Shown: positions 37,134 to 46,033 of the stretch, in pieces
How positions within the stretch are numbered: position 1 is the first letter of the stretch
Layout: each line of letters starts with the position of its first letter
The notes under the pieces: model-generated
Seen by the model: only the letters and a program-made list of their open reading frames with translations
Databases searched by the model: none
Told to the model about the DNA's origin: nothing
Assembly (NCBI GenBank): GCA_022448245.1
Contig: JAKVCO010000014.1
Coordinates: forward strand, 26,085-90,084
Source of the DNA: Paracoccaceae bacterium
GTDB taxonomy: Bacteria > Pseudomonadota > Alphaproteobacteria > Rhodobacterales > Rhodobacteraceae
Length of the DNA: 64,000 nt
Reading direction: 5' to 3'
Made by a program: the position numbers and the translations under genes

Positions 37134-38330
37134 ATGAAACACATACTCGCAGCGGCCATGGTCACCCTCGGCGGCGCCGCATTCGCAGAGCCTAACCCCG
37201 CAGATTGGGACGCCGTCCTGAAAGAGGCCCAAGGCGAAATCGTCTACTGGCACGCCTGGGGCGGCGCCACGACGACGAACGATTTCATCGCTTGGGTCGG
37301 TGAGCGCGTGATGAACGACTACGGCGTAGCGCTTGAGCATGTGAAGCTCACTGACACCGCCGACGCCGTCTCGCGCGTGGTGGCCGAGAATGCTGCGGGA
37401 ACGGACGCAGGCGGCGCCGTGGACATGATCTGGATCAACGGTGAGAACTTCATCGCGCTCAAAGACGCAGACCTTCTCTTCGGCCCCTTCGCGGAGCAAC
37501 TGCCGAACTGGGAGCTCGTGGACGCCGAAGGCAAGCCCGTCACCGTGGATTTTACCGTCCCGACTGATGGCTATGAGAGCCCTTGGGCCGCCGCACAGGT
37601 CGTCTTCATCTACGACAGCGAAACGCTGAGCGAGCCGCCGACCTCCGCCGAGGCGATTGCAGAGTGGGCCGCCGCCAACCCTGGTCGATTCACCTTCCCG
37701 CAGCCGCCCGACTTCCTCGGCACGACCTTCCTCAAGCAGATGCTCTTTGAGCTAGTTGAGGACACCGACCGCCTGCAAGAGGACGCAGGCGATGACTACG
37801 CTGAGGTGACGGCGCCGCTTTGGGCCTGGCTCGAAGAGACGACGCCCAACATGTGGCGTGGCGGTCGTGCCTACCCGCAGTCTGGCCCGCGCCAGCTGCA
37901 GCTGATCAACGATGGTGAGATTGATCTGGCCGTTTCCCTCTCCCCTGGTGAGGCAACTGCCGCGATCGCGAACCAGCAGCTGCCCGAAAGCGCGCGTACG
38001 TTCGTGCTTGATGCAGGCACGATCGGTAACGCCTCCTTCGTGGCGATCCCTTACAACGCCAACGCCAAAGCAGGCGCGATGGTTGTCGCCAACTTCCTTC
38101 TGTCGCCCGAAGCACAGCTGCGCGCGCAGACGCCTGAGATCCTGGGCTATGGCACCGTCCTAAACATGGACGCGCTGAGCGCCGAGGACCGCGCGGCGTT
38201 TGATAACCTGGAGCTTGGCGTGGCCACGCTATCGCCCGCAGAGCTGGGCACCGCCCTGCCCGAGCCGCATGCCTCCTGGATGACCCGCATCGAGCAGGAC
38301 TGGCGGGAGCGCTACGGCGTTGCGAACTGA
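37134..38330 (+). CDS. ynjB: ABC transporter substrate-binding protein, YnjB-like
   Basis: 398 residues with a signal peptide (MKHILAAAMVTLGGAAFA). KEAQGEIVYWHAWGGATTTNDFIAW, DMIWINGENFIALKDADLLFGPFAEQLPN and FTFPQPPDFLGTTFLKQML match the YnjB group of type-2 binding proteins related to thiamine/iron binders. In E. coli YnjBCD is a putative thiamine-type or metal importer; its substrate is unproven. It is followed in overlap by the fused permease and the ATPase, the ynjBCD order. Confidence 0.85.
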   Translation: MKHILAAAMVTLGGAAFAEPNPADWDAVLKEAQGEIVYWHAWGGATTTNDFIAWVGERVMNDYGVALEHVKLTDTADAVSRVVAENAAGTDAGGAVDMIWINGENFIALKDADLLFGPFAEQLPNWELVDAEGKPVTVDFTVPTDGYESPWAAAQVVFIYDSETLSEPPTSAEAIAEWAAANPGRFTFPQPPDFLGTTFLKQMLFELVEDTDRLQEDAGDDYAEVTAPLWAWLEETTPNMWRGGRAYPQSGPRQLQLINDGEIDLAVSLSPGEATAAIANQQLPESARTFVLDAGTIGNASFVAIPYNANAKAGAMVVANFLLSPEAQLRAQTPEILGYGTVLNMDALSAEDRAAFDNLELGVATLSPAELGTALPEPHASWMTRIEQDWRERYGVAN

Positions 38331-40020
38331 GAGTAGGCTGAGCGTCGTTCCGGCGCTCACCATTCTTCTGCTTCTGGGCCCCATTGCAGCGGGCCTTGTA
38401 GGAACCGTGCTGCCCGCCTTCGGACTGATGAAGGTGGGCGGTGGCGGTTCCTTTTCGCTTGAACCGTGGCACATGCTCTTTGCTGAGCCCGGCCTTTTTC
38501 AGGCTGCATGGATTTCGGTGAAGACAGGCCTTCTGTCGACGCTGGGCGCCCTGGTCGGGTGCCTTTTGCTTGTGGCCGGGTGGCAGGGCACGCGCACCTT
38601 TTCAGCGCTTGAGCGGCTCTTGTCGCCCCTTCTATCTGTGCCCCACGCGGCAGCGGCTTTGGGCCTCGCCTTCCTTTTGGCTCCGTCCGGCTGGGCCGCG
38701 CGCCTCAACTCCCCTTGGCTCACCGGGTGGGAGCGTCCGCCCGATCTGCTCATTGTCGGTGACCCCGGCGGTTGGGCGCTGATCGCGGGCCTCATGGCCA
38801 AGGAGCTGCCCTTTCTGATGCTCATGGCGCTCGCCGCCCTGCCCCAGATCAACAGTCGGGAGCGAATGCAGGTAGTGCTCTCACTCGGCTACGGGCGGGT
38901 GCGCGGCTGGGTGCTGGTGGTGCTACCTGCCCTCTATTCGCAGCTCAGGCTGCCGGTCTACGCGGTGCTCGCTTATTCGATGTCGAACGTGGACGTCTCC
39001 ACTGTGCTCGGCCCTACCGCGCCGCCGACACTGGCCGTGCTGATCCTGCGTTGGATGACTGACGCGGACCTCGCGCTGCGCGGCATCGGCGCGGCAGGCG
39101 CGCTTCTACAGCTCGCGATCGTGGTCGGCGGGATCGCTCTTTGGCGCTTGGGGGAGATCGCCGCCGCCGCCCTCGCCCGCCGCGCCGTCGAAAGCGGTCA
39201 GCGCAGCGCGGGCTGGCGCGATCAGACCGGGCGGGTTCTAGGCATCGTTATCGCCGTGCTCGCAGGTGTCTCCATCCTCGCAGGTCTCGCCTCGCAAGCT
39301 GTATGGTCCTTCGCGGGCCGCTGGCGCTTTCCGGACGTCCTGCCCGCGCAATTCGGGCTCCGCTCATGGGAGCGTCATGGCGAGAGCGCGCTCGACGTCA
39401 CTCTGGTCACCCTAGGCCTCGCGGCCCTCGCCGCCATCATCGCGCTTTTCTTCGTTCTGGGCTGCCTGGAGGCAGAGCACAGGCGGGGCCGCAGCATGGG
39501 GCGCGCGGGGCTCCTTCTCCTCTACCTTCCGCTCATCTTGCCGCAGATCGCGTTCCTGCCCGGGCTCCAAATCCTCTTGCTGCAACTCGGCGCGGCGCAG
39601 GGCTTTTTGCCGGTGCTCGCCACCCATATCGTCTTTGTCTTGCCCTACATGTTCCTTGCCCTCTCCGGCCCCTTTCACGCGTGGGACACACGCTACGCCA
39701 CCGTGGCGGCAGGCCTTGGCACGGGGCCTGAGGGTGTTCTTTGGCGGCTAAGGCTCCCCATGCTTCTAGCGCCGATCCTCACGGTCACAGCGGTGGGCAT
39801 GGCCGTCTCAGTCGGGCAGTACTTGCCGACATTGCTTGCCGGTGGCGGGCGGCTTACGACACTCACGACCGAGGCGCTGGCCTTGTCCTCAGGCGGCGAC
39901 AGGCGGGCTATCGGGGTCTGGACCCTTGCCCTGACAGCGGCGGCCTGGGTTCCTTTTGCGGCGGCGCTCGTCGTGCCCCGCTTGGTGTACCGGAAGAGAC
40001 AGGCAATGCTTCATGGGTGA
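38320..40020 (+). CDS. ynjC: ABC transporter permease, YnjC-like (duplicated permease domains)
   Basis: 566 residues, two BPD-transp-1 halves in one chain, as in YnjC and ThiP. Each half has about six membrane segments and an EAA-like loop, the second around AAGLGTGPEGVLWRLRLPMLLAP. The first frame start is TTG at 38320, overlapping the ynjB stop; no ATG lies nearby, so TTG or a close alternative is used. It forms the channel for the YnjB-delivered solute and ends in an eight-base overlap with the ATPase. Confidence 0.85.
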   Translation: MRTESRLSVVPALTILLLLGPIAAGLVGTVLPAFGLMKVGGGGSFSLEPWHMLFAEPGLFQAAWISVKTGLLSTLGALVGCLLLVAGWQGTRTFSALERLLSPLLSVPHAAAALGLAFLLAPSGWAARLNSPWLTGWERPPDLLIVGDPGGWALIAGLMAKELPFLMLMALAALPQINSRERMQVVLSLGYGRVRGWVLVVLPALYSQLRLPVYAVLAYSMSNVDVSTVLGPTAPPTLAVLILRWMTDADLALRGIGAAGALLQLAIVVGGIALWRLGEIAAAALARRAVESGQRSAGWRDQTGRVLGIVIAVLAGVSILAGLASQAVWSFAGRWRFPDVLPAQFGLRSWERHGESALDVTLVTLGLAALAAIIALFFVLGCLEAEHRRGRSMGRAGLLLLYLPLILPQIAFLPGLQILLLQLGAAQGFLPVLATHIVFVLPYMFLALSGPFHAWDTRYATVAAGLGTGPEGVLWRLRLPMLLAPILTVTAVGMAVSVGQYLPTLLAGGGRLTTLTTEALALSSGGDRRAIGVWTLALTAAAWVPFAAALVVPRLVYRKRQAMLHG

Positions 40021-40642
40021 GGGACTGAAACTCGATAAGCTGGACATCCAGCACCGCAACGGGCGCCCCCTTCTCGCGATCTCGGCCCAGGTACCCGCCG
40101 GGGAAACGGTGAGCGTCATGGGCCCGTCTGGCGTGGGGAAATCGACGGTGCTCGCAGCGATCACGGGGACACTGCCTCCGGCCTTCCGCTACTCCGGTGA
40201 GATGAGCCTGAACGGTCGCAGGCTAAATGACCTGCCCCCGCAAGAGCGCCGCGTGGGGATCCTTTTCCAAGACCACCTGCTCTTCCCGCATCTCTCGGTG
40301 GGTCAAAACGTGGGCTTCGGCCTGCTGCGTCGTACGCCAGACCGGCGGGAAAAGGTAGCGGAAGCGCTCTCAGAGATCGGGCTTGAGGGGTTCGCGGACC
40401 GTGATCCAGCCACGCTCTCAGGCGGTCAGCGGGCGCGGGTGGCGCTGATGCGCACGCTCCTTGCTGAACCAGAAGCGCTTTTGCTGGACGAGCCGTTCTC
40501 GCGCCTCGATGCGGAGCTGCGTGGCAAGATGCGAGAGCTTGTCTTCGAACGCGCCCGGGCGCGCCAACTGCCGGTGCTTCTGGTGACCCACGATCTCGCC
40601 GATGCCGAGGCCGCCGGTGGTGAGATCATCCAGCTGACTTAG
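40013..40642 (+). CDS. ynjD: ABC transporter ATPase, YnjD-like
   Basis: 209-residue ATPase from ATG 40013 (MGEGLKLDKLDIQ), in an ATGGGTGA overlap with the permease end. Walker A GPSGVGKSTVLAAI, Q-loop ILFQDHLLFPHLSV, signature LSGGQRARVALMRTLL, Walker B LLLDEPFSRLD and H-loop LLVTHDLADAEAAGG. Short with no C-terminal regulatory domain, as in YnjD/ThiQ. Its 3' end overlaps the convergent DUF2783 gene by 17 bp, unusually tight. Confidence 0.87.
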   Translation: MGEGLKLDKLDIQHRNGRPLLAISAQVPAGETVSVMGPSGVGKSTVLAAITGTLPPAFRYSGEMSLNGRRLNDLPPQERRVGILFQDHLLFPHLSVGQNVGFGLLRRTPDRREKVAEALSEIGLEGFADRDPATLSGGQRARVALMRTLLAEPEALLLDEPFSRLDAELRGKMRELVFERARARQLPVLLVTHDLADAEAAGGEIIQLT

Positions 40643-40814
40643 CGGCCTCCAAGGCCTCCGCAAAGAGCGCCTTGTCCCCCAGCTGGTTCATCAAGATGAG
40701 GATGAGCCGCGCGTTGAGCACGTCGCTTTCGTCTTTCGACATCCCCTCGTGGGCCGCAATCAAGAGGTCGTAGCAGCCATCAGGGTCGGAGAGGTTCGGT
40801 GACAGGTTCAGCAT
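40626..40814 (-). CDS. DUF2783 family small protein
   Basis: 62 residues (MLNLSPNLSDPDGCYDLL, MSKDESDVLNARLILILMNQLGD), acidic and helical, matching the DUF2783 family by pattern. Its start overlaps the end of the FAD monooxygenase gene by seven bases, and from memory such pairs recur in related bacteria, suggesting an accessory or partner protein of that enzyme. No function is established. Confidence 0.7.
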   Translation of the reverse strand: MLNLSPNLSDPDGCYDLLIAAHEGMSKDESDVLNARLILILMNQLGDKALFAEALEAAKSAG

Positions 40815-42415
40815 TTTCCAAGCGCCTTTTGCATTGCGGCCTCAACCTCGGTTGCGTCAAACGCGGGCCAGCGGGCCGCAACGTGCTGATCCGGGCGAAT
40901 GAGATAGACCGCTTGCCCCGCCTCCTCCAAATACCGCGCGCGCAGCTCGGGTGACGGATCGGCGATGTGCACCTGATCCATGGATGTCTCCGCCTCGGTT
41001 CCGATGCTCAGCAGCGTGAAACCGGTCAGATGGTCCAGCAGATATCCGTTCCCCACCGGCGCATCCACGCAAGCCCGCCCCGGCGCCGTCACCGCAGGGC
41101 CGCCAAGCGCATCAGGGCCAAAAAGGTCCATCCCCTCGTAGGAACACGGCACCGACAAGCGGCCCGAGTTCACGAGCGGCCGCGCGAATTCATGCTTGCG
41201 CGCTAGATCGAGCACCGCGTTGCGGAAGATCGTCGATTGCTCCGACTTCGGGGTCATAAAGTCTGTCGCACGCGATGAGTTCAGGATGTTCTCATCTGCC
41301 CCGTGGGAGCGTTCGTCATGGTAGCTATCGAGCAGTGTCTCCGGCGCCTCGCCGCTCAGCACAGCGTGCAGTTTCCAAGCCAGGTTTTCGGCGTCCTGCA
41401 TCCCGGAATTTGCGCCGCGCGCGCCGAATGGACTGACCTGATGAGCGCTATCGCCCGCAAAGAAAACACGCCCGTGGCGGAAGTTCTCCATGCGACGGCA
41501 CTGGAACGTGTATATCGAGGTCCAGTGCAGCTCGTACTCCGGCACCTCTCCAGCCTGGGAGGAGAGCATCGCGTCCACACGCGCGCGAATGCGCTCGGGC
41601 TCAAGCTCCAACTCGCGGTCGATGTCCCAGCCAAGCTGGAAATCGATGCGCCAGATATCATCGGGCTGCTTGTGCAAAAGCGCCGACTGGCCGGAGTTCT
41701 TGAAGGGCGGCTCGAACCAGAACCAACGTTCCGTCGGGAAGTCGGCCTTCATATGAACGTCGGCGATGAGGAAGTTGTCCTCGAACACGCGACCCTCGAA
41801 ATCAAGGCCCATCATGTCCCGGATGGGCGACCGCGCGCCGTCGCAGGCGATGAGGTAATCGGCCTCCACTGCGTAAGGCCCATCAGGCGTCTCGATCTCA
41901 ACGCGCGTGTGGTCTTCGAAGCGCTCAATAGCGCTCACCCGATTGCGGCCCCGGATCTCGATCGGGGCGCCCTCGGCCTGCGCGGCCTCGATCCGCTCCA
42001 CGAGGAACTTCTCGAAATAGGGCTGCTGGAGGTTGATAAACGCCGGGTGGCGGTGGCCTTCTTCGGGCAGGAGATCGAACTGAAAGAGCTGCCCATCGCC
42101 GTAGAAGACGCGCCCTTTCGACCAGACGACGCCCTTATCGACCATGGGCCCGCTGGCCCCAAGGCGGCGCGCGATGTCGAGGGTGCGCTTCGAAAAACAG
42201 ATCGCCCTGGAGCCCAGCCCCGCCCCCTCGTGATCATCGAGCACCAGCGCAGGCGTGCCCTTCAGACCAAGGTCGAGAGCGATCCCAAGGCCCACTGGCC
42301 CGCCGCCCACGATCACCACCGGATGGCGCACAGGGGCCTCGTCCTGCGCAGGCACTTTGGCGTAAGGATAAAGCGTGAAAGCCAGTGAATATCGGTCACG
42401 GAAAGGGGCGTTCAT
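40808..42415 (-). CDS. FAD-dependent aromatic monooxygenase (MhpA/UbiH-like)
   Basis: 535-residue class A flavin monooxygenase. FAD dinucleotide motif VVIVGGGPVGLGIALDLGLKG after a 30-residue lead; DG motif LIACDGARSPIRDMMG; second FAD motif GRVFFAGDSAHQVSPFGARG with SGMQDAENLAWKL. A C-terminal thioredoxin-like region (residues ~400-535) is typical of MhpA-type enzymes that hydroxylate phenolic acids with NAD(P)H and O2. It is coupled to the DUF2783 gene; an MBL-fold gene and an acyl-CoA dehydrogenase lie close by, suggesting one aromatic or phenolic catabolic unit. Confidence 0.87.
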   Translation of the reverse strand: MNAPFRDRYSLAFTLYPYAKVPAQDEAPVRHPVVIVGGGPVGLGIALDLGLKGTPALVLDDHEGAGLGSRAICFSKRTLDIARRLGASGPMVDKGVVWSKGRVFYGDGQLFQFDLLPEEGHRHPAFINLQQPYFEKFLVERIEAAQAEGAPIEIRGRNRVSAIERFEDHTRVEIETPDGPYAVEADYLIACDGARSPIRDMMGLDFEGRVFEDNFLIADVHMKADFPTERWFWFEPPFKNSGQSALLHKQPDDIWRIDFQLGWDIDRELELEPERIRARVDAMLSSQAGEVPEYELHWTSIYTFQCRRMENFRHGRVFFAGDSAHQVSPFGARGANSGMQDAENLAWKLHAVLSGEAPETLLDSYHDERSHGADENILNSSRATDFMTPKSEQSTIFRNAVLDLARKHEFARPLVNSGRLSVPCSYEGMDLFGPDALGGPAVTAPGRACVDAPVGNGYLLDHLTGFTLLSIGTEAETSMDQVHIADPSPELRARYLEEAGQAVYLIRPDQHVAARWPAFDATEVEAAMQKALGKC

Positions 42416-42448
42416 GGTCGTTCCTTTCTGGGTGTAGTTCGAAGATGA

Positions 42449-42751
42449 TCAGCTTGGTAATCGCAGATAATCCGCGACGAACGCCGCCGCAAATGAGCCA
42501 ACTATAAACATAAAACTCGCAATCGCGCAGGCCAACCACTGGTTCCTGCGTCTCCTAAGGTGCTTAGTGGCCGGATCATAGTGCGCCAGATGGAAGCCGC
42601 CTTTGGGTCTCTCATAGCGACCATTCACGCCCAAAAGGCCTATTTGGATCATCCATAGCGTCCCGCCGTAATAGCACAGAAAAGGGAAGCTAATGAGTGA
42701 CAGCCCCATACCTCCCGCAAGCATAAACGCAATCAATAGCTCCACGCCCAT
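42449..42751 (-). CDS. Small membrane protein, hypothetical
   Basis: 100 residues from ATG 42751, which shares a base with the MBL stop (TAATG); an in-frame start at 42772 is possible but lies inside that gene. Two or three hydrophobic segments (IAFMLAGGMGLSLISFPFL at the N-terminus, ACAIASFMFIVGSFAAAFVA at the C-terminus) flank a basic soluble loop (NGRYERPKGGFHL, KHLRRRRNQW). Translationally coupled to the MBL gene. Function unknown. Confidence 0.65.
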   Translation of the reverse strand: MGVELLIAFMLAGGMGLSLISFPFLCYYGGTLWMIQIGLLGVNGRYERPKGGFHLAHYDPATKHLRRRRNQWLACAIASFMFIVGSFAAAFVADYLRLPS

Positions 42752-43701
42752 TACCCCTGCAACGCTTCCCACATCTGCGCATCGCGCTCGGCGGTCCAGA
42801 TGCGAGGTGTGTCGATATCGAGCGCTTCATCATAGGCGCGCGCGACGTTGAAGGGCAGGCAGTGCTCGTAGATCGCGTAATCGGAGAATTTCGGATCACA
42901 CTCCACGCGCACAGCGTCCCATGCCTCTTTCAGCGTGCCACCGCGCAGCGCCACGCGGGCTGCGGGCGCATAGGTGGACCGCACGAAGTCCGAGGTAGCG
43001 TCCAACGCTTTGTTCACCATCTCCCGGCCCACGAGCGCATCGCCACGGCCCGGCGCGATCGCGTCGAGGTCGAACTTGCGGATCGCCTCGAGCGTGCCTG
43101 GCCAGTCGTGGAAATGCCCGTCCCCGCAGTAGCAAGCTGAGTGGTATTCGACGATGTCGCCCGTAAACATGACGTTCTGATCGGGCACATAGATGACCGC
43201 GTCGCCCGCCGTATGCGCGCGGCCGAGCTGCATGATGTCGACCCGGCGCTTGCCAAGGTAGACGCTCATTCGCCCATTGAAGGTGGTGGTGGGCCATGTG
43301 AGGCCTGGGATGTCTTCATGGCCCTGAAAGAGGCGCGGGAAACGGGCAAATTCGCTATCCCAGTCCTCCTTGCCGCGCTCTGCTACCATGGAGCGGGCCT
43401 TCTCGGACATGATGATCTGCCCTGCCCCGTAGGCAGAGGCGCCCAGCACGCGCACAGCGTGATAATGCGTCAGCACAAGATGACTGATGGGCTTGTCGGT
43501 GACGGACCGGACGCATTCAATGACCTTGGCCGCCAGTCGCGGGGTGGCCTGCGCCTCCACAATCATGACGCTCTCGTCACCAATGATGACCCCAGAATTC
43601 GGATCGCCCTCAGCGGTGAAGGCCCAAAGCCCCTCGCCCACCTCGGTAAAGCTGATTTCCTTTTCGGCCATGTCGCCTTGGCTTGCGAATGCTTTGCTCA
43701 T
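42751..43701 (-). CDS. MBL-fold protein with degenerate metal motif
   Basis: 316 residues from ATG 43701 (MSKAFASQGDMAEKE). The fold is clear: GVIIGDESVMIVEAQATP, VLTHYHAVRVLGASAYG at the HxHxDH site, QLGRAHTAGDAVIYVPDQ (third His) and MFTGDIVEYH (bridging Asp). At the signature the last Asp and His are lost (HYHAVR), so only one metal might bind or the mechanism differs. It sits in the small operon with the membrane protein and is divergent from acyl-CoA dehydrogenase across a 90-bp gap. Likely a hydrolase in the same phenolic or acyl-CoA pathway, not proven. Confidence 0.78.
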   Translation of the reverse strand: MSKAFASQGDMAEKEISFTEVGEGLWAFTAEGDPNSGVIIGDESVMIVEAQATPRLAAKVIECVRSVTDKPISHLVLTHYHAVRVLGASAYGAGQIIMSEKARSMVAERGKEDWDSEFARFPRLFQGHEDIPGLTWPTTTFNGRMSVYLGKRRVDIMQLGRAHTAGDAVIYVPDQNVMFTGDIVEYHSACYCGDGHFHDWPGTLEAIRKFDLDAIAPGRGDALVGREMVNKALDATSDFVRSTYAPAARVALRGGTLKEAWDAVRVECDPKFSDYAIYEHCLPFNVARAYDEALDIDTPRIWTAERDAQMWEALQG

Positions 43702-43727
43702 CGTGGTCCTCCTGCCCTTTCGGCGTA

Positions 43728-43747
43728 ATCGTTTCGCGCGCAACGAT
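43728..43747. promoter_or_regulatory. Candidate operator in the MBL/acyl-CoA-dehydrogenase divergent gap
   Basis: ATCGTT TCGCGCGC AACGAT, six-base inverted arms around a GC-rich centre, lies 26 bp upstream of the MBL start and 44 bp upstream of the acyl-CoA dehydrogenase. Its symmetric position suggests a shared regulator site; no regulator gene is adjacent. Confidence 0.3.
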
Positions 43748-43791
43748 CAAGCGGACTTTGCCCTGCGTCTCCCCTGAGGTTAGGGAGAGAT

Positions 43792-44931
43792 ATGGAGAAT
43801 TACACCGAAATTCGTACCGCTGTCACAAAGCTCTGTGCGCGCTTTGACGGGCCCTATTGGCGCGCGCTCGACCGGGACCGCGCCTACCCCACAGAATTCG
43901 TCCAAGCCTTGACCGACGAAGGGTGGCTGGGCGCTTTGATCCCCGAGAAATTCGGCGGTGCGGGCCTACCCTTGTCCGCAGGCGCGGCGATCCTCGAGGA
44001 GATCCACGCCTCAGGCGGCAACGCAGGCGCGTGCCATGCCCAGATGTACACGATGGGCACGCTGCTGCGGCACGGCTCCGAGGCGCAAAAAGAGGCCTAC
44101 CTCCCCGGCATCGCATCGGGCGAGCTGCGACTGCAGGCCTTCGGCGTCACGGAACCAAGCTCCGGCACGGATACGAGCGCACTTCGCACCACGGCACGAC
44201 GCGACGGCGACCATTACGTCATCAACGGCCAGAAAATCTGGACGTCGCGCGCAGAGCATTCGGACCTCATGATCCTCCTCGCGCGCACCTCGCCGCCGGA
44301 GCCCAAGCGCACCTCAGGCCTCTCCGTCTTTCTCGTAGATATGCGCGGCCAACCTGAGGGCCTCACCATCCAACCCATCCGCACGATGATGAACCACGCC
44401 ACGACACAGGTCTTCTTTGACGACCTCCGGGTGCCTGCCACCAATCTCATCGGTGAGGAAGGACGCGGCTTCCACTACATCATGTCCGGCATGAACGCCG
44501 AGCGTATCCTCATCGCGGCCGAATGTATCGGCGACGCGCACTGGCTCATCGATCGCGCGGCAGCATACGCGAGCGAGCGAGTAGTCTTCGGCCGCCCCAT
44601 CGGCCAGAACCAAGGCATCCAATTCCCAATCGCCAAGGCCTACGCCAACATGCGCGCCGCAGACCTCATGGTGAAAGAGGCGCTGCGCCTCTACGAGGCG
44701 GGCGAGACCCCGGGTGCAGAAGCCAACATGGCCAAGATGCTCGCCGCCGACGCCTCAAACGAGGCCGCAAACGTGGCCATCCAAACCCACGGCGGCGCGG
44801 GCTTTGCGGAGGACTACGATATCGAGCGAAAGTTCCGCGAAACGCGCCTCTATCAGGTCGCGCCGATCTCCACCAACCTAATCCTCAGCTACCTCGCAGA
44901 ACACGTCCTAGGCCTACCTCGCTCCTATTAG
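43792..44931 (+). CDS. Acyl-CoA dehydrogenase
   Basis: 379-residue cytoplasmic FAD enzyme that forms trans-2-enoyl-CoA. Family stretches are FGVTEPSSGTDTSALRTTA (first signature), YVINGQKIWTSRAEHSD (FAD region), QPIRTMMNHATTQVFFDDLRVPATNLIGEEGRG, and QTHGGAGFAEDYDIERKFRE at the C-terminus with the conserved Gly-Gly and the Arg near the end. The substrate chain cannot be inferred. It is divergent from the MBL gene and is followed by the IS481 element. Confidence 0.9.
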   Translation: MENYTEIRTAVTKLCARFDGPYWRALDRDRAYPTEFVQALTDEGWLGALIPEKFGGAGLPLSAGAAILEEIHASGGNAGACHAQMYTMGTLLRHGSEAQKEAYLPGIASGELRLQAFGVTEPSSGTDTSALRTTARRDGDHYVINGQKIWTSRAEHSDLMILLARTSPPEPKRTSGLSVFLVDMRGQPEGLTIQPIRTMMNHATTQVFFDDLRVPATNLIGEEGRGFHYIMSGMNAERILIAAECIGDAHWLIDRAAAYASERVVFGRPIGQNQGIQFPIAKAYANMRAADLMVKEALRLYEAGETPGAEANMAKMLAADASNEAANVAIQTHGGAGFAEDYDIERKFRETRLYQVAPISTNLILSYLAEHVLGLPRSY

Positions 44932-44988
44932 ATATTTGATCCCACGGTTTGATGGTGCGGTCCATTCGATGGAATGGAAGGAAGCACT

Positions 44989-45948
44989 ATGGGACAAGTT
45001 CGTCACGGGAGCGCCACGACTACGCACGCCGTCCGAGCAGCAATACAGCGCTCGCAAGCTTCGGTCGCGGAGTTGAGCAGAGAGCTCGGTATTAACCCCA
45101 AGACAGTCGCGAAGTGGCGGAAGCGCCACTCAGTCGAGGATAGGAAAACCGGGCCGACGGAGCCGCGCTCAACCGTCCTCCGTGAAGAGGAGAAAGCCGT
45201 GGTCGTCGCCTTCCGTCGGCATACGCTGCTTCCGCTGGACGACTGTCTCTATGCCTTGCAGCCTACGATCCCGCATCTCACGCGCTCGTCTCTGCATAGA
45301 TGTCTTCAGCGGCATGGCATCTCTCGCGTGCCGGAAATGGAGGGGGACACGCCCAAGAAGCAGCGCTTCAAGCGCTACCCAACCGGCTTCTTGCATATCG
45401 ACATCGCTGAGCTTCGGGCGGCAGAGGGTAAGCTCTATCTCTTTGTGGCCATTGACCGAACCAGCAAGTTCGCGGTGGCTCAACTGGTGGAGAAGGCGGA
45501 CCGCAAAACGGCATGGGAGTTCCTGGAGCTGCTTTTGGAGACCCTGCCCTACCAGCTCCACACGATCCTCACCGACAACGGTATCCAGTTTGCCGAGCAG
45601 CCCCGCAACCGAAACACCAACATCTCTCGGCCGATGCGCTTCGACATGATCTGTGAGGCCAACGGCATCGAACATCGGCTGACCAAACCGAACCACCCTT
45701 GGACTAACGGCCAGGTCGAGCGCATGAACCGCACGATCAAGGACGCAACGGTGAGGCGGTATCACTACGATAGCCACGACCAGCTCCGCTGCCATCTCGC
45801 TGACTTTCTCGACGCCTACAACTTCGCCCGTCGTCTCAAGACGCTCAGCGGCCTCACGCCTTACGAATACATCTGCAAAATCTGGACTTCACAGGCAGAG
45901 CGATTCATCCTCAAACCGATCCACCAGATGCCGGGACTGAACAACTGA
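44989..45948 (+). mobile_element. IS481-family transposase
   Basis: 319-residue DDE transposase from ATG 44989 (AAGGAAG ribosome site five bases upstream). An N-terminal helix-turn-helix (SVAELSRELGINPKTVAKWRKR) precedes a rve-type integrase core: GFLHIDIAEL (first Asp), LTDNGIQF (second Asp) and PWTNGQVERMNRTIKD (Glu). Length and motifs fit IS481. The gene is intact, so the element may be active. Terminal inverted repeats could not be fixed with confidence; the element must end before the acnB terminator at 45951. A related 3' fragment lies at about 63550-63716. Confidence 0.9.
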
Positions 45949-45950
45949 CG

Positions 45951-45977
45951 AAAAGGGCGCAGCAATGCGCTGCGCCC
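45951..45977 (-). terminator. Rho-independent terminator of acnB
   Basis: Read on the minus strand: GGGCGCAGC, loop GCATT, GCTGCGCCC, then TTTTC. A 9-bp perfect stem with a T-tract (45954-45951), 57 bp after the acnB stop. The copy-2 repeat lies between the two. Confidence 0.8.
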
Positions 45978-46002
45978 TCTCCTTCATCTTTCCAAAATAC
46001 TC
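45978..46002 (-). repeat. Roseobacter-type intergenic repeat, copy 2
   Basis: On the minus strand it reads TGAGTATTTTGGAAAGATGA then AGGAGA, matching copy 1 at 33671-33697 in 22 of about 26 positions with one T fewer. It sits between acnB and its terminator, so it is transcribed as part of the acnB 3' untranslated region. Confidence 0.7.
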
Positions 46003-46033
46003 AATCCGCACGCCCCACAACGGGCGCCGCGTA

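Noticed and set aside
44940..45950. Exact terminal inverted repeats and target duplication of the IS481 element
   Set aside because: TTGATCCCACGG on the left and TTCAGTCCCGG on the right look weakly similar, but the match is too poor to fix the ends by eye.
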